From positions 248,001 through 312,000 of the forward strand of contig NZ_JAKVTG010000002.1 of NCBI RefSeq assembly GCF_022489025.1: a stretch of DNA of 64,000 nucleotides. The letters are read 5' to 3'. The stretch is from Planococcus halocryophilus. GTDB lineage: Bacteria; Bacillota; Bacilli; Bacillales_A; Planococcaceae. Positions 28,490 to 40,486 of this stretch are shown here, piece by piece. Each line of letters starts with the position of its first letter. Within the stretch, counting starts at the first letter, position 1. A model generated the notes under the pieces. The model was not told the DNA's origin and searched no databases. It was given only the letters and a program-made list of their open reading frames with translations. A program made the translations under genes and the position numbers.

Positions 28490-29425
28490 ATGAAAGCAAT
28501 TGTTATTGATCAATATGGAGAAAAAAACGTATTAACAGAAAGAGAAGTCGAAAAACCATCGATTCAAGAAGATCAGGTACTTGTTGAAATTCATGCCACA
28601 TCTATTAATCCAATCGACTGGAAAGTTCGTGCAGGATACCTTAAAGACATGTTGCCATTTGAATTTCCAATCATCCTTGGATGGGATGCAGCAGGGATCA
28701 TTGTAGAAAAAGGAAGCAAGGTAACAAATTTTGAAATCGGAGAACGCGTTTTCACTAGACCGGCTACTACAAACCAAGGAACGTATGCTGAATACGTGCC
28801 AGTAGATGAGAATTTACTTGCTAAAATGCCTGCTTCAATGAGCTTTGAAGAAGCTGCTGCGATACCGCTTGCTGGATTAACTGCTTGGCAATGTTTAGTT
28901 GACTTTGGCGGCGTGAAAAAAGACGACAAAGTGCTTATACATGCTGGCGCAGGTGGCGTTGGTAACTTTGCGATTCAAATCGCTAAATCTTTAGGTGCAT
29001 ATGTAACAACAACAGCAAGTGAAAAAAATGATGCGTTTGTCAAATCACTAGGTGCAGATCGCGTAATTAATTACAAAACAGAAGAGTTTAGCGAAATGCT
29101 TGAGGATTACGACTTTGTCTTAGATTCAATGGGTGGAGAAGTGCAATCTAATAGCTACAAAATATTAAAACCAAAAGGCAAACTCGTTTCAATTGCACAA
29201 CCACCAAACGAAGAAGAAGCAAAACAATATGACGTTGAAGCAGCTTTCTTATGGCTTGATCCGAAAGGTGAACAATTGCAAAAGCTAGCAGACATGTATG
29301 ATGCCGGCGAACTAAAAGCAATTGTCGGAGAAACGTTTGCGTTTACTGAAGAATTTATGCAAGATGCCCACACGTTGAGCGAAACACACCACGCTCGTGG
29401 AAAAATTGTTATTACGTTAAAATAA
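28490..29425 (+). CDS. NADP-dependent medium-chain (quinone-type) oxidoreductase
   Basis: Zinc-independent medium-chain dehydrogenase/reductase of 311 residues, quinone-oxidoreductase-like. The N-terminal GroES-like domain (about 1-125) contains SINPIDWKVRAG and LGWDAAG. The Rossmann domain (about 125-275) has HAGAGGVGNFAIQIAK for NADP binding. No structural or catalytic zinc cysteines are present. Such enzymes reduce quinones or reactive alkenals. AGGAGG precedes the ATG. It is monocistronic with its own promoter, a palindrome and a terminator. Confidence 0.9.
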   Translation: MKAIVIDQYGEKNVLTEREVEKPSIQEDQVLVEIHATSINPIDWKVRAGYLKDMLPFEFPIILGWDAAGIIVEKGSKVTNFEIGERVFTRPATTNQGTYAEYVPVDENLLAKMPASMSFEEAAAIPLAGLTAWQCLVDFGGVKKDDKVLIHAGAGGVGNFAIQIAKSLGAYVTTTASEKNDAFVKSLGADRVINYKTEEFSEMLEDYDFVLDSMGGEVQSNSYKILKPKGKLVSIAQPPNEEEAKQYDVEAAFLWLDPKGEQLQKLADMYDAGELKAIVGETFAFTEEFMQDAHTLSETHHARGKIVITLK

Positions 29426-29446
29426 TCTTGTTATTTAACAATATTC

Positions 29447-29488
29447 AAAAAGCAGCGTCCGTCTAATTGACGGGCGCTGCTTTTTTCG
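29447..29488. terminator. Bidirectional terminator between the MDR and lipoprotein genes
   Basis: AAAAGCAGCGTCCGTC pairs with GACGGGCGCTGCTTTT, with T tracts on both strands. Confidence 0.88.
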
Positions 29489-29503
29489 GTTGGGTGAACG
29501 TTC

Positions 29504-30751
29504 TTATTTAACAAAAGTCCATACTGTTAACGTCGCTGAATCGGTACCTGCAGCTAATATAGCCTGATCGTCGTTTGACACAGAGACAATATTTGAACTT
29601 ATATAGCCTTGTAGTGGGAATTGGTTAATCGTGTTAAAGCCCTCAGCAGTTCGTTGAACACCGATTAACTCATTCTTCCCTTGACTAGGCACCCATAACT
29701 CGATTTGACCATCAAAATCAGAATCCATTGAGGTATGCATATCGAGGTTTTTACTTCCTATCGAATGTGTAGAGTATTCGCTTCCAGAAGCTGTCACTTT
29801 TAAACTTTCACTTTCTTGGTCCCACTCTATAAATTGTAAAGTTCCACCTATATGCGGGGTAGTAATCTCCGCTAATTCTAATTTATCTTTAGAGAGAAAT
29901 GCTCCAACAGTTAATGCGTGTCTCCAGCGATGACTTTGACCGAGCGGTTGACCTTCAGCGAGTTGCTTGCCGGTTTCATCAAATAATACCAACCTCGCTC
30001 CATCTCGATCGTTACTTAATGTTAAGACAATTTCTTTTGTTCCATTTTGATCCCAATCTACCCATATTGGTTTCAAACTTTCAATGACGTCTTTTTGAGG
30101 AACAGAGGCTTCTTGAATCAGCTTTCTTTCCTGTGCATCAATAATCGCAAAGCCACTTGCTTCTATTTGATCACCAAAAATACCATGGTCATATCGAGTA
30201 GATGGTTGTGTCAGCACAAGTATCCGATTTTTGTCATCAACTAATAAGTTGGAGTCAGGAAGCGCATTAATCGCAAGCCGCCCGAGTTCTTGTTCTTCAT
30301 TCCCAAAAACTACATCCCCATTTTGATCGACATAAACAAATTCATTCTCTTGTAGTAAAAGTGGCGTCATCTCCAAATTACCTTTTGGTTGAGAAACTTC
30401 TGTTTGAATCATCATATCTGCTGAAGGTTTAATAAAAAACGGAACGGCTTTTGTAGTTTGTTCATTAGTTAGCTCTATCGTTTGACCACTTTCAGCATCT
30501 ACTTTAAACTGTTGAATCTGACCATCATCTAATACGACAGTCAACTCTACATCTGCGTCATTGTTTACTTTCTCCGCTTCGATACGAATTGGGATACCAT
30601 TAAGTTTAATCGTTGTTTCTGAATCCTTGCTTATATTAGTTTCTTCAGTACCATCAATCACTTCTTGTTCTACTTCTTGAACACCCTCATTAGATGAACA
30701 ACCCGATAAAATAACGAGCATCGCAAAAAAAAGTACAGATAATTTACTCAT
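29504..30751 (-). CDS. Putative lipoprotein with beta-propeller-like repeats, unknown function
   Basis: A 415-residue secreted lipoprotein. The signal peptide ends in the lipobox LSGCSS, so the mature protein is anchored at C18 to the outer face of the membrane. The C-terminal two thirds repeat short beta-rich units with Asp-rich loops (VYVDQNGDVVFGN, VDWDQNGTKEIVL, MDSDFDGQIELWV) like FG-GAP/VCBS propeller blades. No enzyme motif was recognised. It lies alone between two terminators. A role in binding calcium or a surface polymer is possible but unproven. Confidence 0.8.
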   Translation of the reverse strand: MSKLSVLFFAMLVILSGCSSNEGVQEVEQEVIDGTEETNISKDSETTIKLNGIPIRIEAEKVNNDADVELTVVLDDGQIQQFKVDAESGQTIELTNEQTTKAVPFFIKPSADMMIQTEVSQPKGNLEMTPLLLQENEFVYVDQNGDVVFGNEEQELGRLAINALPDSNLLVDDKNRILVLTQPSTRYDHGIFGDQIEASGFAIIDAQERKLIQEASVPQKDVIESLKPIWVDWDQNGTKEIVLTLSNDRDGARLVLFDETGKQLAEGQPLGQSHRWRHALTVGAFLSKDKLELAEITTPHIGGTLQFIEWDQESESLKVTASGSEYSTHSIGSKNLDMHTSMDSDFDGQIELWVPSQGKNELIGVQRTAEGFNTINQFPLQGYISSNIVSVSNDDQAILAAGTDSATLTVWTFVK

Positions 30752-30796
30752 TTAGCCACCCCTTTCGATTATGGACTGTAATAAAAATTGAGTTAA

Positions 30797-30838
30797 AAAA
30801 ATCCTGGTCAGCACTATACGTCTGACCAGGATTTCTTT
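30797..30838 (-). terminator. katG terminator
   Basis: On the minus strand, AAATCCTGGTCAG pairs with CTGACCAGGATTT and is followed by a long T tract, immediately after the katG stop codon. Confidence 0.88.
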
Positions 30839-30841
30839 TGA

Positions 30842-33124
<2,283 letters not shown>

Positions 33125-33150
33125 TTACTCGTGTAAAAATGATTCTTACA

Positions 33151-33184
33151 TTAGAATTATACTAAAGTAGAGCGTAGCTGAACA
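33151..33184 (-). promoter_or_regulatory. katG promoter with PerR-like box
   Basis: TTAGAATTATACTAA (33151-33165) matches the PerR box at 11 of 14 defined positions. It contains TATAAT on the minus strand (33161-33156); TGTTCA lies 17 bp upstream as a weak -35. The site is about 95 bp before katG. Confidence 0.6.
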
Positions 33185-33245
33185 GTAATAAGACTGTCAA
33201 TTTAAAGCTATTTTTCTAAAAAGCAAAACAGAACCCTAAAAATAA

Positions 33246-33296
33246 AGTGATGAACCTAAAAAGTAAAATTTCTACTTTTTAGGTTCATCACTTTTA
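33246..33296 (-). terminator. Terminator of the second GGDEF-EAL gene
   Basis: Perfect 20-bp arms (33246-33265 and 33273-33292) with a 7-nt loop; a T-rich tract follows on the minus strand and a T4 on the plus strand. Confidence 0.85.
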
Positions 33297-33321
33297 CTAG
33301 GAGCTTTTTGTATCGTAATGA

Positions 33322-35766
33322 TTAACTAACGTCCACTCTGTTTAATAAACTAGCATTGTAATTATTCGCTAAAAACTCACCCATATCTTCTCCAGTTAAA
33401 GGCTCAGAATATAAATAGCCTTGTACTTCGTTACAACCAATTGATTTTAAATATTCTTCTTGCTCTACCGTTTCGACTTGCTCTGCAAGTGACAATAATT
33501 TCAAGTTTCTTGCCATGACGATAATGGTATCGATGATGGTTCTTGCTTTTTCGTCATGTTCTATATCTTGTACAAGAGAACCATCAATCTTCAAACGATC
33601 GATGGAAAAATTTTTCAAATGGTTCAAAGAGCTATAACCCGTACCGAAATCATCCATACTAATCGAAATGCCAAGATGTCTTAACCTATCAAAAATATCT
33701 TTTGCATATTCTACGTCTTTGATCGCCAAGCTTTCTGTTATTTCTAAGTCTAGTCGTTCAAGATTGTATCCGGTCTCTTCGAAAATTTCTTTAATCTTCC
33801 CAATAAAGTTGTGGTGGAAGAATTGTTTAATCGAGACATTCACACTCAAATACAAATTTTCGCACCCTTGTTCTTGCCAACTTTTCACTTGCTTACTAGA
33901 TTCGCTTAACACCCATTCGCCTAGCTCGATGATTAACTCACTGTCTTCGACTATCGCAATAAAGTCTTCTGGCTTTATTAAACCTTCTTTCGGATGATTC
34001 CATCTCAGTAAAGCTTCTACACCAAATATCTTTCCAGTGGCATAGTCTATTTGCGGTTGATAAAAAATCTCGAATTGTTTTTCCTTAACTGCTTTTCTTA
34101 CGTCTGCCTCTAATGATAGCTGTTTAGGGTTTTTTTCTTTTAAATAATTATGATAAAACTCATACATATTCTTCCCTTTTTCTTTAGCGCTATACATAGC
34201 TGCATCTGCGAACTTCATTAAGTCTTCTCCGACTCGGCTATCTTGAGGATACAAAGCGATCCCAATGCTCCCTGTTATGTAAAGCTCTTGATTTTGATGT
34301 CCTAGGAGGAAAGGCGTTTGTATTTGAAGCAAAATATCCTCTAATTGCTTTTGAAAATCTTCATGGTTTGAGATATCTGGAAAGAGGAAAGTGAATTCAT
34401 CTCCACCTAATCTTGAAATGACTACATCTTTGTCCACTAAAGACCGGAAGCGATCGGCTAATACTTGAAGCAATTGATCTCCTATTTGATGCCCTAGAAT
34501 ATCATTCACTAATTTAAAGCGATCCAAATCCAAAAAGCAGACAGCCATTTGTGAGAAAGCCGTTGAATATGTAATTCTACTGTCTAGCTCTTCTACAAAA
34601 AATCGTCTATTTGGTAAAAGTGTTAGTGAATCATGATATGCCATATGGTGCATCTTTTCTCTTGCTTCTGCGATTTCAGTTATATCTTTTACAAAAACAT
34701 TTATATGCGTCAACTCTTCATCTAAAAAGTTCGGGACTAATGTAATTTGCACATCAATATGATTTTTAAACTTAGTAAGCAACTTTGTTTCAAACATTTG
34801 GGAATCGCCATTAAACGCGATTTTCAAAAAACTTAAGAATTCAGGTCGTTGCTGTTCATGAATCAGTTCACTAAATGAGGAATATTCTTCTAGTTGCTCT
34901 GGGTTAAAGCCTGTCATTTCTTTTGTAGCTTCATTCACTTTATTGATTTCGCCTTTAGCGTCTACTGAAAATATAGCAATTGCTTGGTTTTCAAAGAGTG
35001 CTTCGTATTGATGCTTATTTTTATAAATAAGCTCTTTTTGTTTTTCGCTATACAGTTCGGAAATAAAACTTGGAAATAACTCTAAAAACACTAAACCAAA
35101 TATATTAATCGTTAACGGCAATAAGGTGTTATTAAAGTAAAGCCAGTCATAAATTTCAACGTCATGATTATTAAATAAATCGAAATTAGAAAATAAGGTA
35201 ATACTTGAAAATAAGGTGTACCGAATACTTGCAAACGCAAGGCCAATTGCCACACTTCCATAAATAATCCACTTAATATGTATTTTCTCTATTTTTCGTA
35301 ACTGCCGAATAAATCGAAAAGTGGCAATTGCATTCCCTAACAACAAAATGTTCGCGCTGATGAACAATAGCAGATTCATGTTTAAATCGTTTTCAATCAT
35401 TATTTTTCTAAGATCAATGTAATTGACTAAACTAATACAAAAAGCAAAAATCATAGAGCCGATTAACAATCGTTGAAATGTAACTTCTTTATAACAAATT
35501 GTACTGATCGCTGAATAAACAGAAAAAGAACAAAAAAGAATAATAGATACAATTAACAATAGTTTAATCGGTGTCATAGCACCTGTAAAATATGTATTGA
35601 GATAAGCAAAATAGATGACAAACCCTGCAACAAAAGAGGTGATGCGCACTTTATTTTTGTTTTTATCAATGTAATCAATTTTCATGATAATACTAACGCC
35701 TATAAAAGCAGCTATACTGGCCACTACAATTGACAGCATGTAATCATTAAGTAAAAAATAATCCAT
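33322..35766 (-). CDS. Membrane PAS-GGDEF-EAL cyclic di-GMP enzyme
   Basis: An 814-residue protein. The N-terminal region (about 8-235) has seven or so hydrophobic segments forming a membrane sensor. A PAS domain follows (about 250-370, starting QYEALFENQAIAIFSVD), then GGDEF (about 375-535, intact SRLGGDEF) and EAL (about 550-800, EALLRW, DDFGTGYSSL). The final EAL motif reads AEQVET, not AEGVET; the catalytic glutamate is kept. No RxxD site is seen before GGDEF. GAGG precedes the ATG. It is monocistronic. Confidence 0.92.
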   Translation of the reverse strand: MDYFLLNDYMLSIVVASIAAFIGVSIIMKIDYIDKNKNKVRITSFVAGFVIYFAYLNTYFTGAMTPIKLLLIVSIILFCSFSVYSAISTICYKEVTFQRLLIGSMIFAFCISLVNYIDLRKIMIENDLNMNLLLFISANILLLGNAIATFRFIRQLRKIEKIHIKWIIYGSVAIGLAFASIRYTLFSSITLFSNFDLFNNHDVEIYDWLYFNNTLLPLTINIFGLVFLELFPSFISELYSEKQKELIYKNKHQYEALFENQAIAIFSVDAKGEINKVNEATKEMTGFNPEQLEEYSSFSELIHEQQRPEFLSFLKIAFNGDSQMFETKLLTKFKNHIDVQITLVPNFLDEELTHINVFVKDITEIAEAREKMHHMAYHDSLTLLPNRRFFVEELDSRITYSTAFSQMAVCFLDLDRFKLVNDILGHQIGDQLLQVLADRFRSLVDKDVVISRLGGDEFTFLFPDISNHEDFQKQLEDILLQIQTPFLLGHQNQELYITGSIGIALYPQDSRVGEDLMKFADAAMYSAKEKGKNMYEFYHNYLKEKNPKQLSLEADVRKAVKEKQFEIFYQPQIDYATGKIFGVEALLRWNHPKEGLIKPEDFIAIVEDSELIIELGEWVLSESSKQVKSWQEQGCENLYLSVNVSIKQFFHHNFIGKIKEIFEETGYNLERLDLEITESLAIKDVEYAKDIFDRLRHLGISISMDDFGTGYSSLNHLKNFSIDRLKIDGSLVQDIEHDEKARTIIDTIIVMARNLKLLSLAEQVETVEQEEYLKSIGCNEVQGYLYSEPLTGEDMGEFLANNYNASLLNRVDVS

Positions 35767-35994
35767 AGTTAAACCTCTTTCCTATCCAATCACACATGCC
35801 ATAATAGAAAAATCGTTCATTTATCACTTTTCCACTCTGTTTTGGATGTGTAATTACCAAATTCAGAGTTTTTATCAATACATTATGCTTATTTTACGCA
35901 ATAACACAACTAAACCTAATGAACTAAATTATATCCATAATACAGGTATATTCACCAAATTTCAATAGAAAATTCCGATAATTCCGCAAAAAAT

Positions 35995-36043
35995 AAGACA
36001 TCTATACAAGTTTGGTTTATTAGCCCAAAGTTGTATAAATGTC
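35995..36043 (-). terminator. Terminator after the beta-glucosidase gene
   Basis: Imperfect arms around GACATTTATACAACTTTGG on the minus strand pair with the GACATCTATACAAG region and are followed by TTATTTTTT. The remaining bases to 35766 hold no visible gene. Confidence 0.75.
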
Positions 36044-36078
36044 TTCACCTTTATCCGTATTATTCTAGTACAAAAAAT

Positions 36079-37428
36079 TTAATAGAACATATCAAACCAA
36101 CCATTTTTTATCGTTTGTTTATACCAGTAATAACTATCTTTTTTCGTTCTTTCTAGTGTGTTGAAATCAACGTGAATGATGCCAAAACGTTTATCGTAAC
36201 CTTCAGCCCATTCGAAGTTATCTAGAAGTGACCACGTTAAATATCCTTTAATGTTAACGCCATAATCCATACTTCTCTTTAAAGCAGTTAAATGTTGCTT
36301 TAAATACTCAATTCTTCTTTGGTCGTGAACTCTTCCATTTTCCACACCATCATTATAACAAGCGCCGTTTTCTGTTATGTAAATCGGAACAGCACCATAT
36401 TGATCTTTTATTTTGGTTAACACACGATAGAATCCTTCAGGATATATAAACCAATCAAAATCTGTTTTCTCAAATCCAATATCAATTCTTTCTAAATCAA
36501 ATAAATCTTCATCTTTTTTATATCTACCAACACTGCCCGTATAGTAATTGATCCCTAAGAAATCAATGGGTTGATTGATAATTTCCATGTCACCTTCTTC
36601 AATTTGAAGCGTGACACCTTTTTTCTCGAACCAATCAATCATAAACTTCGGGTAACTTCCTTTAAAAACTGGGTCAAAAAACCATTCCATTAAGTATCCC
36701 ATACCTCTGTTACAAGCATCAATATCTTCTTGCTTGTTACTAAAAGGCTCAAGCCATTCAACGTTAGGTGCGTAGCCAATACCGCCTTCAATCGCTAATT
36801 CTCTAAATCGAGTAACCGCTTTACCATGTGCTAGCAGTAAATGATGAGAAATATTAGTAGCCAGTTGAAGATCTTGCTTACCAGGTGCATGTATGCCAAT
36901 AAAGTTAGATAAGAAAGACACACACCAAGGTTCGTTTATCGTTATCCAGTTTTTAATTTTGCCATTAAACTCTTTGAACATCAGTTCAGCATAGTCAGCA
37001 AAGGCATCTACTGTTTCCCGGTTGCCCCAGCCGCCAGTATCTTGCAAATCTTGTGGCAAATCCCAGTGATAAAGCGTACACATAGGCTCTATACCATTTG
37101 CTAGTAAGGCATCAACAAAGTTATGGTAAAACTCTAAACCCTTTTTGTTTATTTCACCAGAACCTGTAGGAAAAATTCGTGGCCATGAAACAGAAAAGCG
37201 ATACGTATCAATACCTAATTCTTTCATTAACTGAATATCTTCTTCATAACGATGGTAACTATCGATTGCAACATCCCCGTTATCTCCATTTAATACTTTG
37301 CCTGGTGTGTGTGAAAACGTGTCCCAAATCGACAGTCCTTTTCCATCTTCAAAAGCAGCACCTTCTATTTGATAAGCAGCTGTTGCAGCTCCCCATTTCA
37401 TATCTTTTGGAAATTCCATAATTGCCAT
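36079..37428 (-). CDS. Glycoside hydrolase family 1 beta-glucosidase
   Basis: Hydrolyses beta-glucosides such as cellobiose in the cytoplasm. The 449 residues give a (beta/alpha)8 barrel. The acid/base glutamate is E166 in TINEPW and the nucleophile is E353 in YITENG. The N-terminal family signature (FPKDMKWGAATAAYQIEGA) is typical. The ATG at 37428 lies 8 nt after GGAGG. It is the last gene of the ABC/LacI operon, which supplies unphosphorylated substrate. That favours a true beta-glucosidase over a 6-phospho-beta-glucosidase, as does the absence of a PTS in the operon. Confidence 0.93.
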   Translation of the reverse strand: MAIMEFPKDMKWGAATAAYQIEGAAFEDGKGLSIWDTFSHTPGKVLNGDNGDVAIDSYHRYEEDIQLMKELGIDTYRFSVSWPRIFPTGSGEINKKGLEFYHNFVDALLANGIEPMCTLYHWDLPQDLQDTGGWGNRETVDAFADYAELMFKEFNGKIKNWITINEPWCVSFLSNFIGIHAPGKQDLQLATNISHHLLLAHGKAVTRFRELAIEGGIGYAPNVEWLEPFSNKQEDIDACNRGMGYLMEWFFDPVFKGSYPKFMIDWFEKKGVTLQIEEGDMEIINQPIDFLGINYYTGSVGRYKKDEDLFDLERIDIGFEKTDFDWFIYPEGFYRVLTKIKDQYGAVPIYITENGACYNDGVENGRVHDQRRIEYLKQHLTALKRSMDYGVNIKGYLTWSLLDNFEWAEGYDKRFGIIHVDFNTLERTKKDSYYWYKQTIKNGWFDMFY

Positions 37429-37475
37429 TTTTACTACCTCCAATAACCAGAATTTGCGAATCCATCTCGTTCTTT

Positions 37476-38513
37476 TTAGCTTGTAATTTTGTTTTTATTG
37501 ATCAAACTGCCACAAGATTCTCTTACAATTAGCTCTGAATCAATAAATACCGGCTTTAATTCCGCTTTGCCATTGATTAAGTCATTTAGCATATAAGCAG
37601 CGAGTTTGCCTAATCTTTCTTTGTCTTGTTTAACCGTTGAGAGAGGAGGGGCGCTATAGCGACAAGCATCAATATCATCACACCCCACAAGGCGAATATC
37701 TTCAGGCACCTTAAGTCCAGCTTCCTTGATCGCCATTAATGCGCCGAATGCCATCATATCGGACGCCGCAAAAACTGCTTCGGGACGCACGGGAGCTTGC
37801 AATATTTTTTTCATAGCGGTGTATCCACTATCCTCATAATAATCACCGTACTCAACCCACTCTTCTCTTACTTCAAGCCCAAATTGATTCATCGCCTGTA
37901 AATATCCTTGTCCTCTTAATTTGGTTACTTCAGAGTCCTGCTGTCCACCTATAAAACCAATATTTCTTACAGAACTTAAGTAGAGGTGTTGAACAACTTT
38001 ACTAGCTAACGTAATGTTGTCCGTCATCACATAACTTGAATGCGGACCATCTAGCACTAGGTCAATTCCTATGCAGGGAATTTCGCTATTAACCAAATCA
38101 TAAATCGAGTCTTCAATTTCTTCTCCTGTGATAATAATGCAACCATCTACATGGAAATGTTTACACCGGGCTAAGTAACTGCCGTTATCTTGAGAGAAAT
38201 TTTCATTTGAAAACATCAATATGTCAAATCCCAATAGGCCAATATTCTTTTTGAACGCCGTCACAACTTCTGTGAAAAAAGGATGTGTAAATTCAACATT
38301 TACTTTTCCAGCATAAATCAAACCAATCAAATTAGATTTTTTTGTTGCGAGCGATTTAGCTGAAAAATTCGGCTGATATCCTGTTTGTTTAATAATATCC
38401 AATACTTTTTTCTTCGTGGTCTCATTAACTCCATGATAGTTGTTTATTGCTTTGGATACAGTGGCCGGGGATACACCAGCCATTTTTGCGATATCTTTTA
38501 TTTTTAAACTCAT
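37476..38513 (-). CDS. LacI-family transcriptional repressor of the beta-glucoside operon
   Basis: A 345-residue repressor. The N-terminal HTH (IKDIAKMAGVSPATVSKAIN) and hinge helix (about 1-60) precede a periplasmic-binding-protein-like sugar domain (about 60-330, ending with VGCDDIDACRYSAPPLSTV). The start at 38513 has GAGGG 7 nt upstream. It lies inside the operon it probably controls, between the permeases and the glucosidase. The palindromic operators at 41839-41862 and 41942-41965 have the ACCGGT centre expected for LacI-family proteins. Confidence 0.92.
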   Translation of the reverse strand: MSLKIKDIAKMAGVSPATVSKAINNYHGVNETTKKKVLDIIKQTGYQPNFSAKSLATKKSNLIGLIYAGKVNVEFTHPFFTEVVTAFKKNIGLLGFDILMFSNENFSQDNGSYLARCKHFHVDGCIIITGEEIEDSIYDLVNSEIPCIGIDLVLDGPHSSYVMTDNITLASKVVQHLYLSSVRNIGFIGGQQDSEVTKLRGQGYLQAMNQFGLEVREEWVEYGDYYEDSGYTAMKKILQAPVRPEAVFAASDMMAFGALMAIKEAGLKVPEDIRLVGCDDIDACRYSAPPLSTVKQDKERLGKLAAYMLNDLINGKAELKPVFIDSELIVRESCGSLINKNKITS

Positions 38514-38608
38514 TTGTACACCCTCTTTTGCTTCCATAGTAAAGATTCTTATCATTATCATAATGAATCTGTAAATATTAAAGTAGTTTTAGAAACCAAA
38601 AGATGTGA

Positions 38609-39451
38609 TTATTTAACTGAACCTTCTGCAATACTCGAGATAAACAGACGGTTAAACAATAAGAAGATAATGATTAATGGCACAGTTGCCCAGAATACAC
38701 CAGATAAGATCATTCCAAAGTCAACATTAAACGTATTGCTCAAAGAAGCTAACGCTACTTGGATTGTATAATTTTCTGGATCTCTTAAAATTGTAAACTG
38801 CCATAAGAATTCGCCCCATACAGCTGTAAACACAATAATCCCAAGCGTTGCAAAGGCTGGCAAAATGATTGGCAGAACGATACTTCTGTAGATTTTAAAA
38901 TTCGAGCAGCCATCTAATTTTGCGGCTTCTATCAACTCATCAGGTACAGAATCACTTACATATTGTCTCATCAGAAAAATTCCTAATGGATTCAAAAAGA
39001 ACAAAATCATAACACCCGACAAGGTATCAAGTAATCCCGCTTTCGCAATTAGAAAATATTGTGGGATCAATCCAAGTTGAGGTGGAATGATCATGGTCAA
39101 CAAAATCGTAATAAAGAGAAAGTTCTTAGCTGGGAAATGAAATTTTGCAAAAGCAAATCCCGCTAGTGAACTGATAAATAACACGACGAGGGTGACAATC
39201 GTACATAGCAAGAACGATGTCCATAATGCCCCGAAAAAATCAATTTGAAGAAGAACTTTTTGAAAGTTTTCGACTAGCAAGTTTCCCGGTGTAATCGTAG
39301 GTGGTATTGAGTTATACGCCGAGCTTGTTTGAGTTGCCATAACAAACATCCAATAAAACGGGAAAAGAGAAAGAGCAGAAGCAAGAGTCAGAAATAAATA
39401 AACAAACACTTTACCCATAGATGGTTTTCTTTTTTTAGCTGCTTTATTCAT
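38609..39451 (-). CDS. Carbohydrate ABC transporter permease (MalG type)
   Basis: Inner-membrane permease of 280 residues with six predicted spans. The cytoplasmic EAA loop that contacts the ATPase reads EAAKLDGCSNFKIYRSIVLPI. The start at 39451 follows AAGGAGGGG; upstream readings overlap the previous gene and lack a better RBS. It pairs with the MalF-type permease and binding protein upstream. No ATPase gene is in the operon, so a shared MsmX-type ATPase elsewhere is presumed. Confidence 0.92.
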   Translation of the reverse strand: MNKAAKKRKPSMGKVFVYLFLTLASALSLFPFYWMFVMATQTSSAYNSIPPTITPGNLLVENFQKVLLQIDFFGALWTSFLLCTIVTLVVLFISSLAGFAFAKFHFPAKNFLFITILLTMIIPPQLGLIPQYFLIAKAGLLDTLSGVMILFFLNPLGIFLMRQYVSDSVPDELIEAAKLDGCSNFKIYRSIVLPIILPAFATLGIIVFTAVWGEFLWQFTILRDPENYTIQVALASLSNTFNVDFGMILSGVFWATVPLIIIFLLFNRLFISSIAEGSVK

Positions 39452-39455
39452 TTGT

Positions 39456-40397
39456 CTAGCCCCTCCTTCTCTTTTTGCCAATTCCAGATGTTAAGTACGT
39501 ATTAATTGCAGCGAAAATGATGATGACCACTAGTAAGATAATCGCTGTTGCAGAAGCTGTTCCAAACGATTGAAGTTTGAATGCGTCACGGTATAGGTAC
39601 ATTACAACCGTCATCGCTTCGTCTCTCGTAAAGGCTGATGCTCCTAAAAATACCGTTGGTTCAGAAAACAGTTGGAGTGCACCGACGGTTGAAAAGAAAA
39701 CCGTTAAAAGAATGAACGGCTTCAGCAAAGGCAAGGTAATGTGGATTACCTGTTGGAATTTGCTGGCTCCATCAATTGTTGCAGCTTCGTAGACATCATT
39801 TGGAATACTTTGAATACCAGCTAGATAAATAATCGTATTGTATCCAACCCATCTCCAAAATACCATGATGGATATGGCTATCTTTGTTCCCCACTCTGAA
39901 GTTCCCCAGCTTACTGGATCAGCGCCGAACAATCCAAGCACGTAATTTGCCAATGAAGACTGGTGGTCACTGAAAATAACACTAAAGATCAAGGCAACCG
40001 CAACCATTGACGTAATGTAGGGCATGAAGATTGTAACTCTAAAAAAACTTCTGAAACGGAGAAATGCTACGTTTAACAAAATTGCTAAAATGATACCGAT
40101 CACAATCTGTGGAGCTGTACCGATTAAACCGATCACGATTGTATTATAGAGTGATTTCCAAAAAAGTGGATCTTCCAATACAATTTTAAAGTTGTTTAGT
40201 CCAACAAAACTCATTTCCCCTAGGCCATTCCACTTTTGGAAAGCCAAATAGAAACTAAAAAGTGCTGGATATAGACCAATAACGCCGAAGATGATGAAGA
40301 AGGGTGCGATATATAAGTACGCGGACACTCGGTCTTTCTTGCTTTCAGATAAATTCTTTTTCTTGCCTTTTTTCCCTTTTTGATAAGTAGAGTCCAT
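39456..40397 (-). CDS. Carbohydrate ABC transporter permease (MalF type)
   Basis: Inner-membrane permease of 313 residues with six spans after a lysine-rich cytoplasmic N terminus. The EAA motif is EAATIDGASKFQQVIHITLPLLK. The ATG at 40397 follows GGGGAG; a GTG two codons upstream is possible. It is the second gene of the beta-glucoside transport operon, 4 bp upstream of the MalG-type gene, and probably co-translated with it. Confidence 0.92.
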   Translation of the reverse strand: MDSTYQKGKKGKKKNLSESKKDRVSAYLYIAPFFIIFGVIGLYPALFSFYLAFQKWNGLGEMSFVGLNNFKIVLEDPLFWKSLYNTIVIGLIGTAPQIVIGIILAILLNVAFLRFRSFFRVTIFMPYITSMVAVALIFSVIFSDHQSSLANYVLGLFGADPVSWGTSEWGTKIAISIMVFWRWVGYNTIIYLAGIQSIPNDVYEAATIDGASKFQQVIHITLPLLKPFILLTVFFSTVGALQLFSEPTVFLGASAFTRDEAMTVVMYLYRDAFKLQSFGTASATAIILLVVIIIFAAINTYLTSGIGKKRRRG

Positions 40398-40418
40398 TTT
40401 CACTCCCCGTTTCCGCTA

Positions 40419-40460
40419 AAAATAATAAGGATATGGCTTCCGCGAGGTCACCATATCCAT
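40419..40460 (-). terminator. Intercistronic hairpin between binding protein and permease genes
   Basis: On the minus strand GGATATGG pairs with CCATATCC across a 14-nt loop, followed by TTATTATTTTT. It likely attenuates or stabilises mRNA so that the binding protein is made in excess. Confidence 0.6.
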
Positions 40461-40486
40461 TAACAAGTTTGTTTTGCTTATGCCTT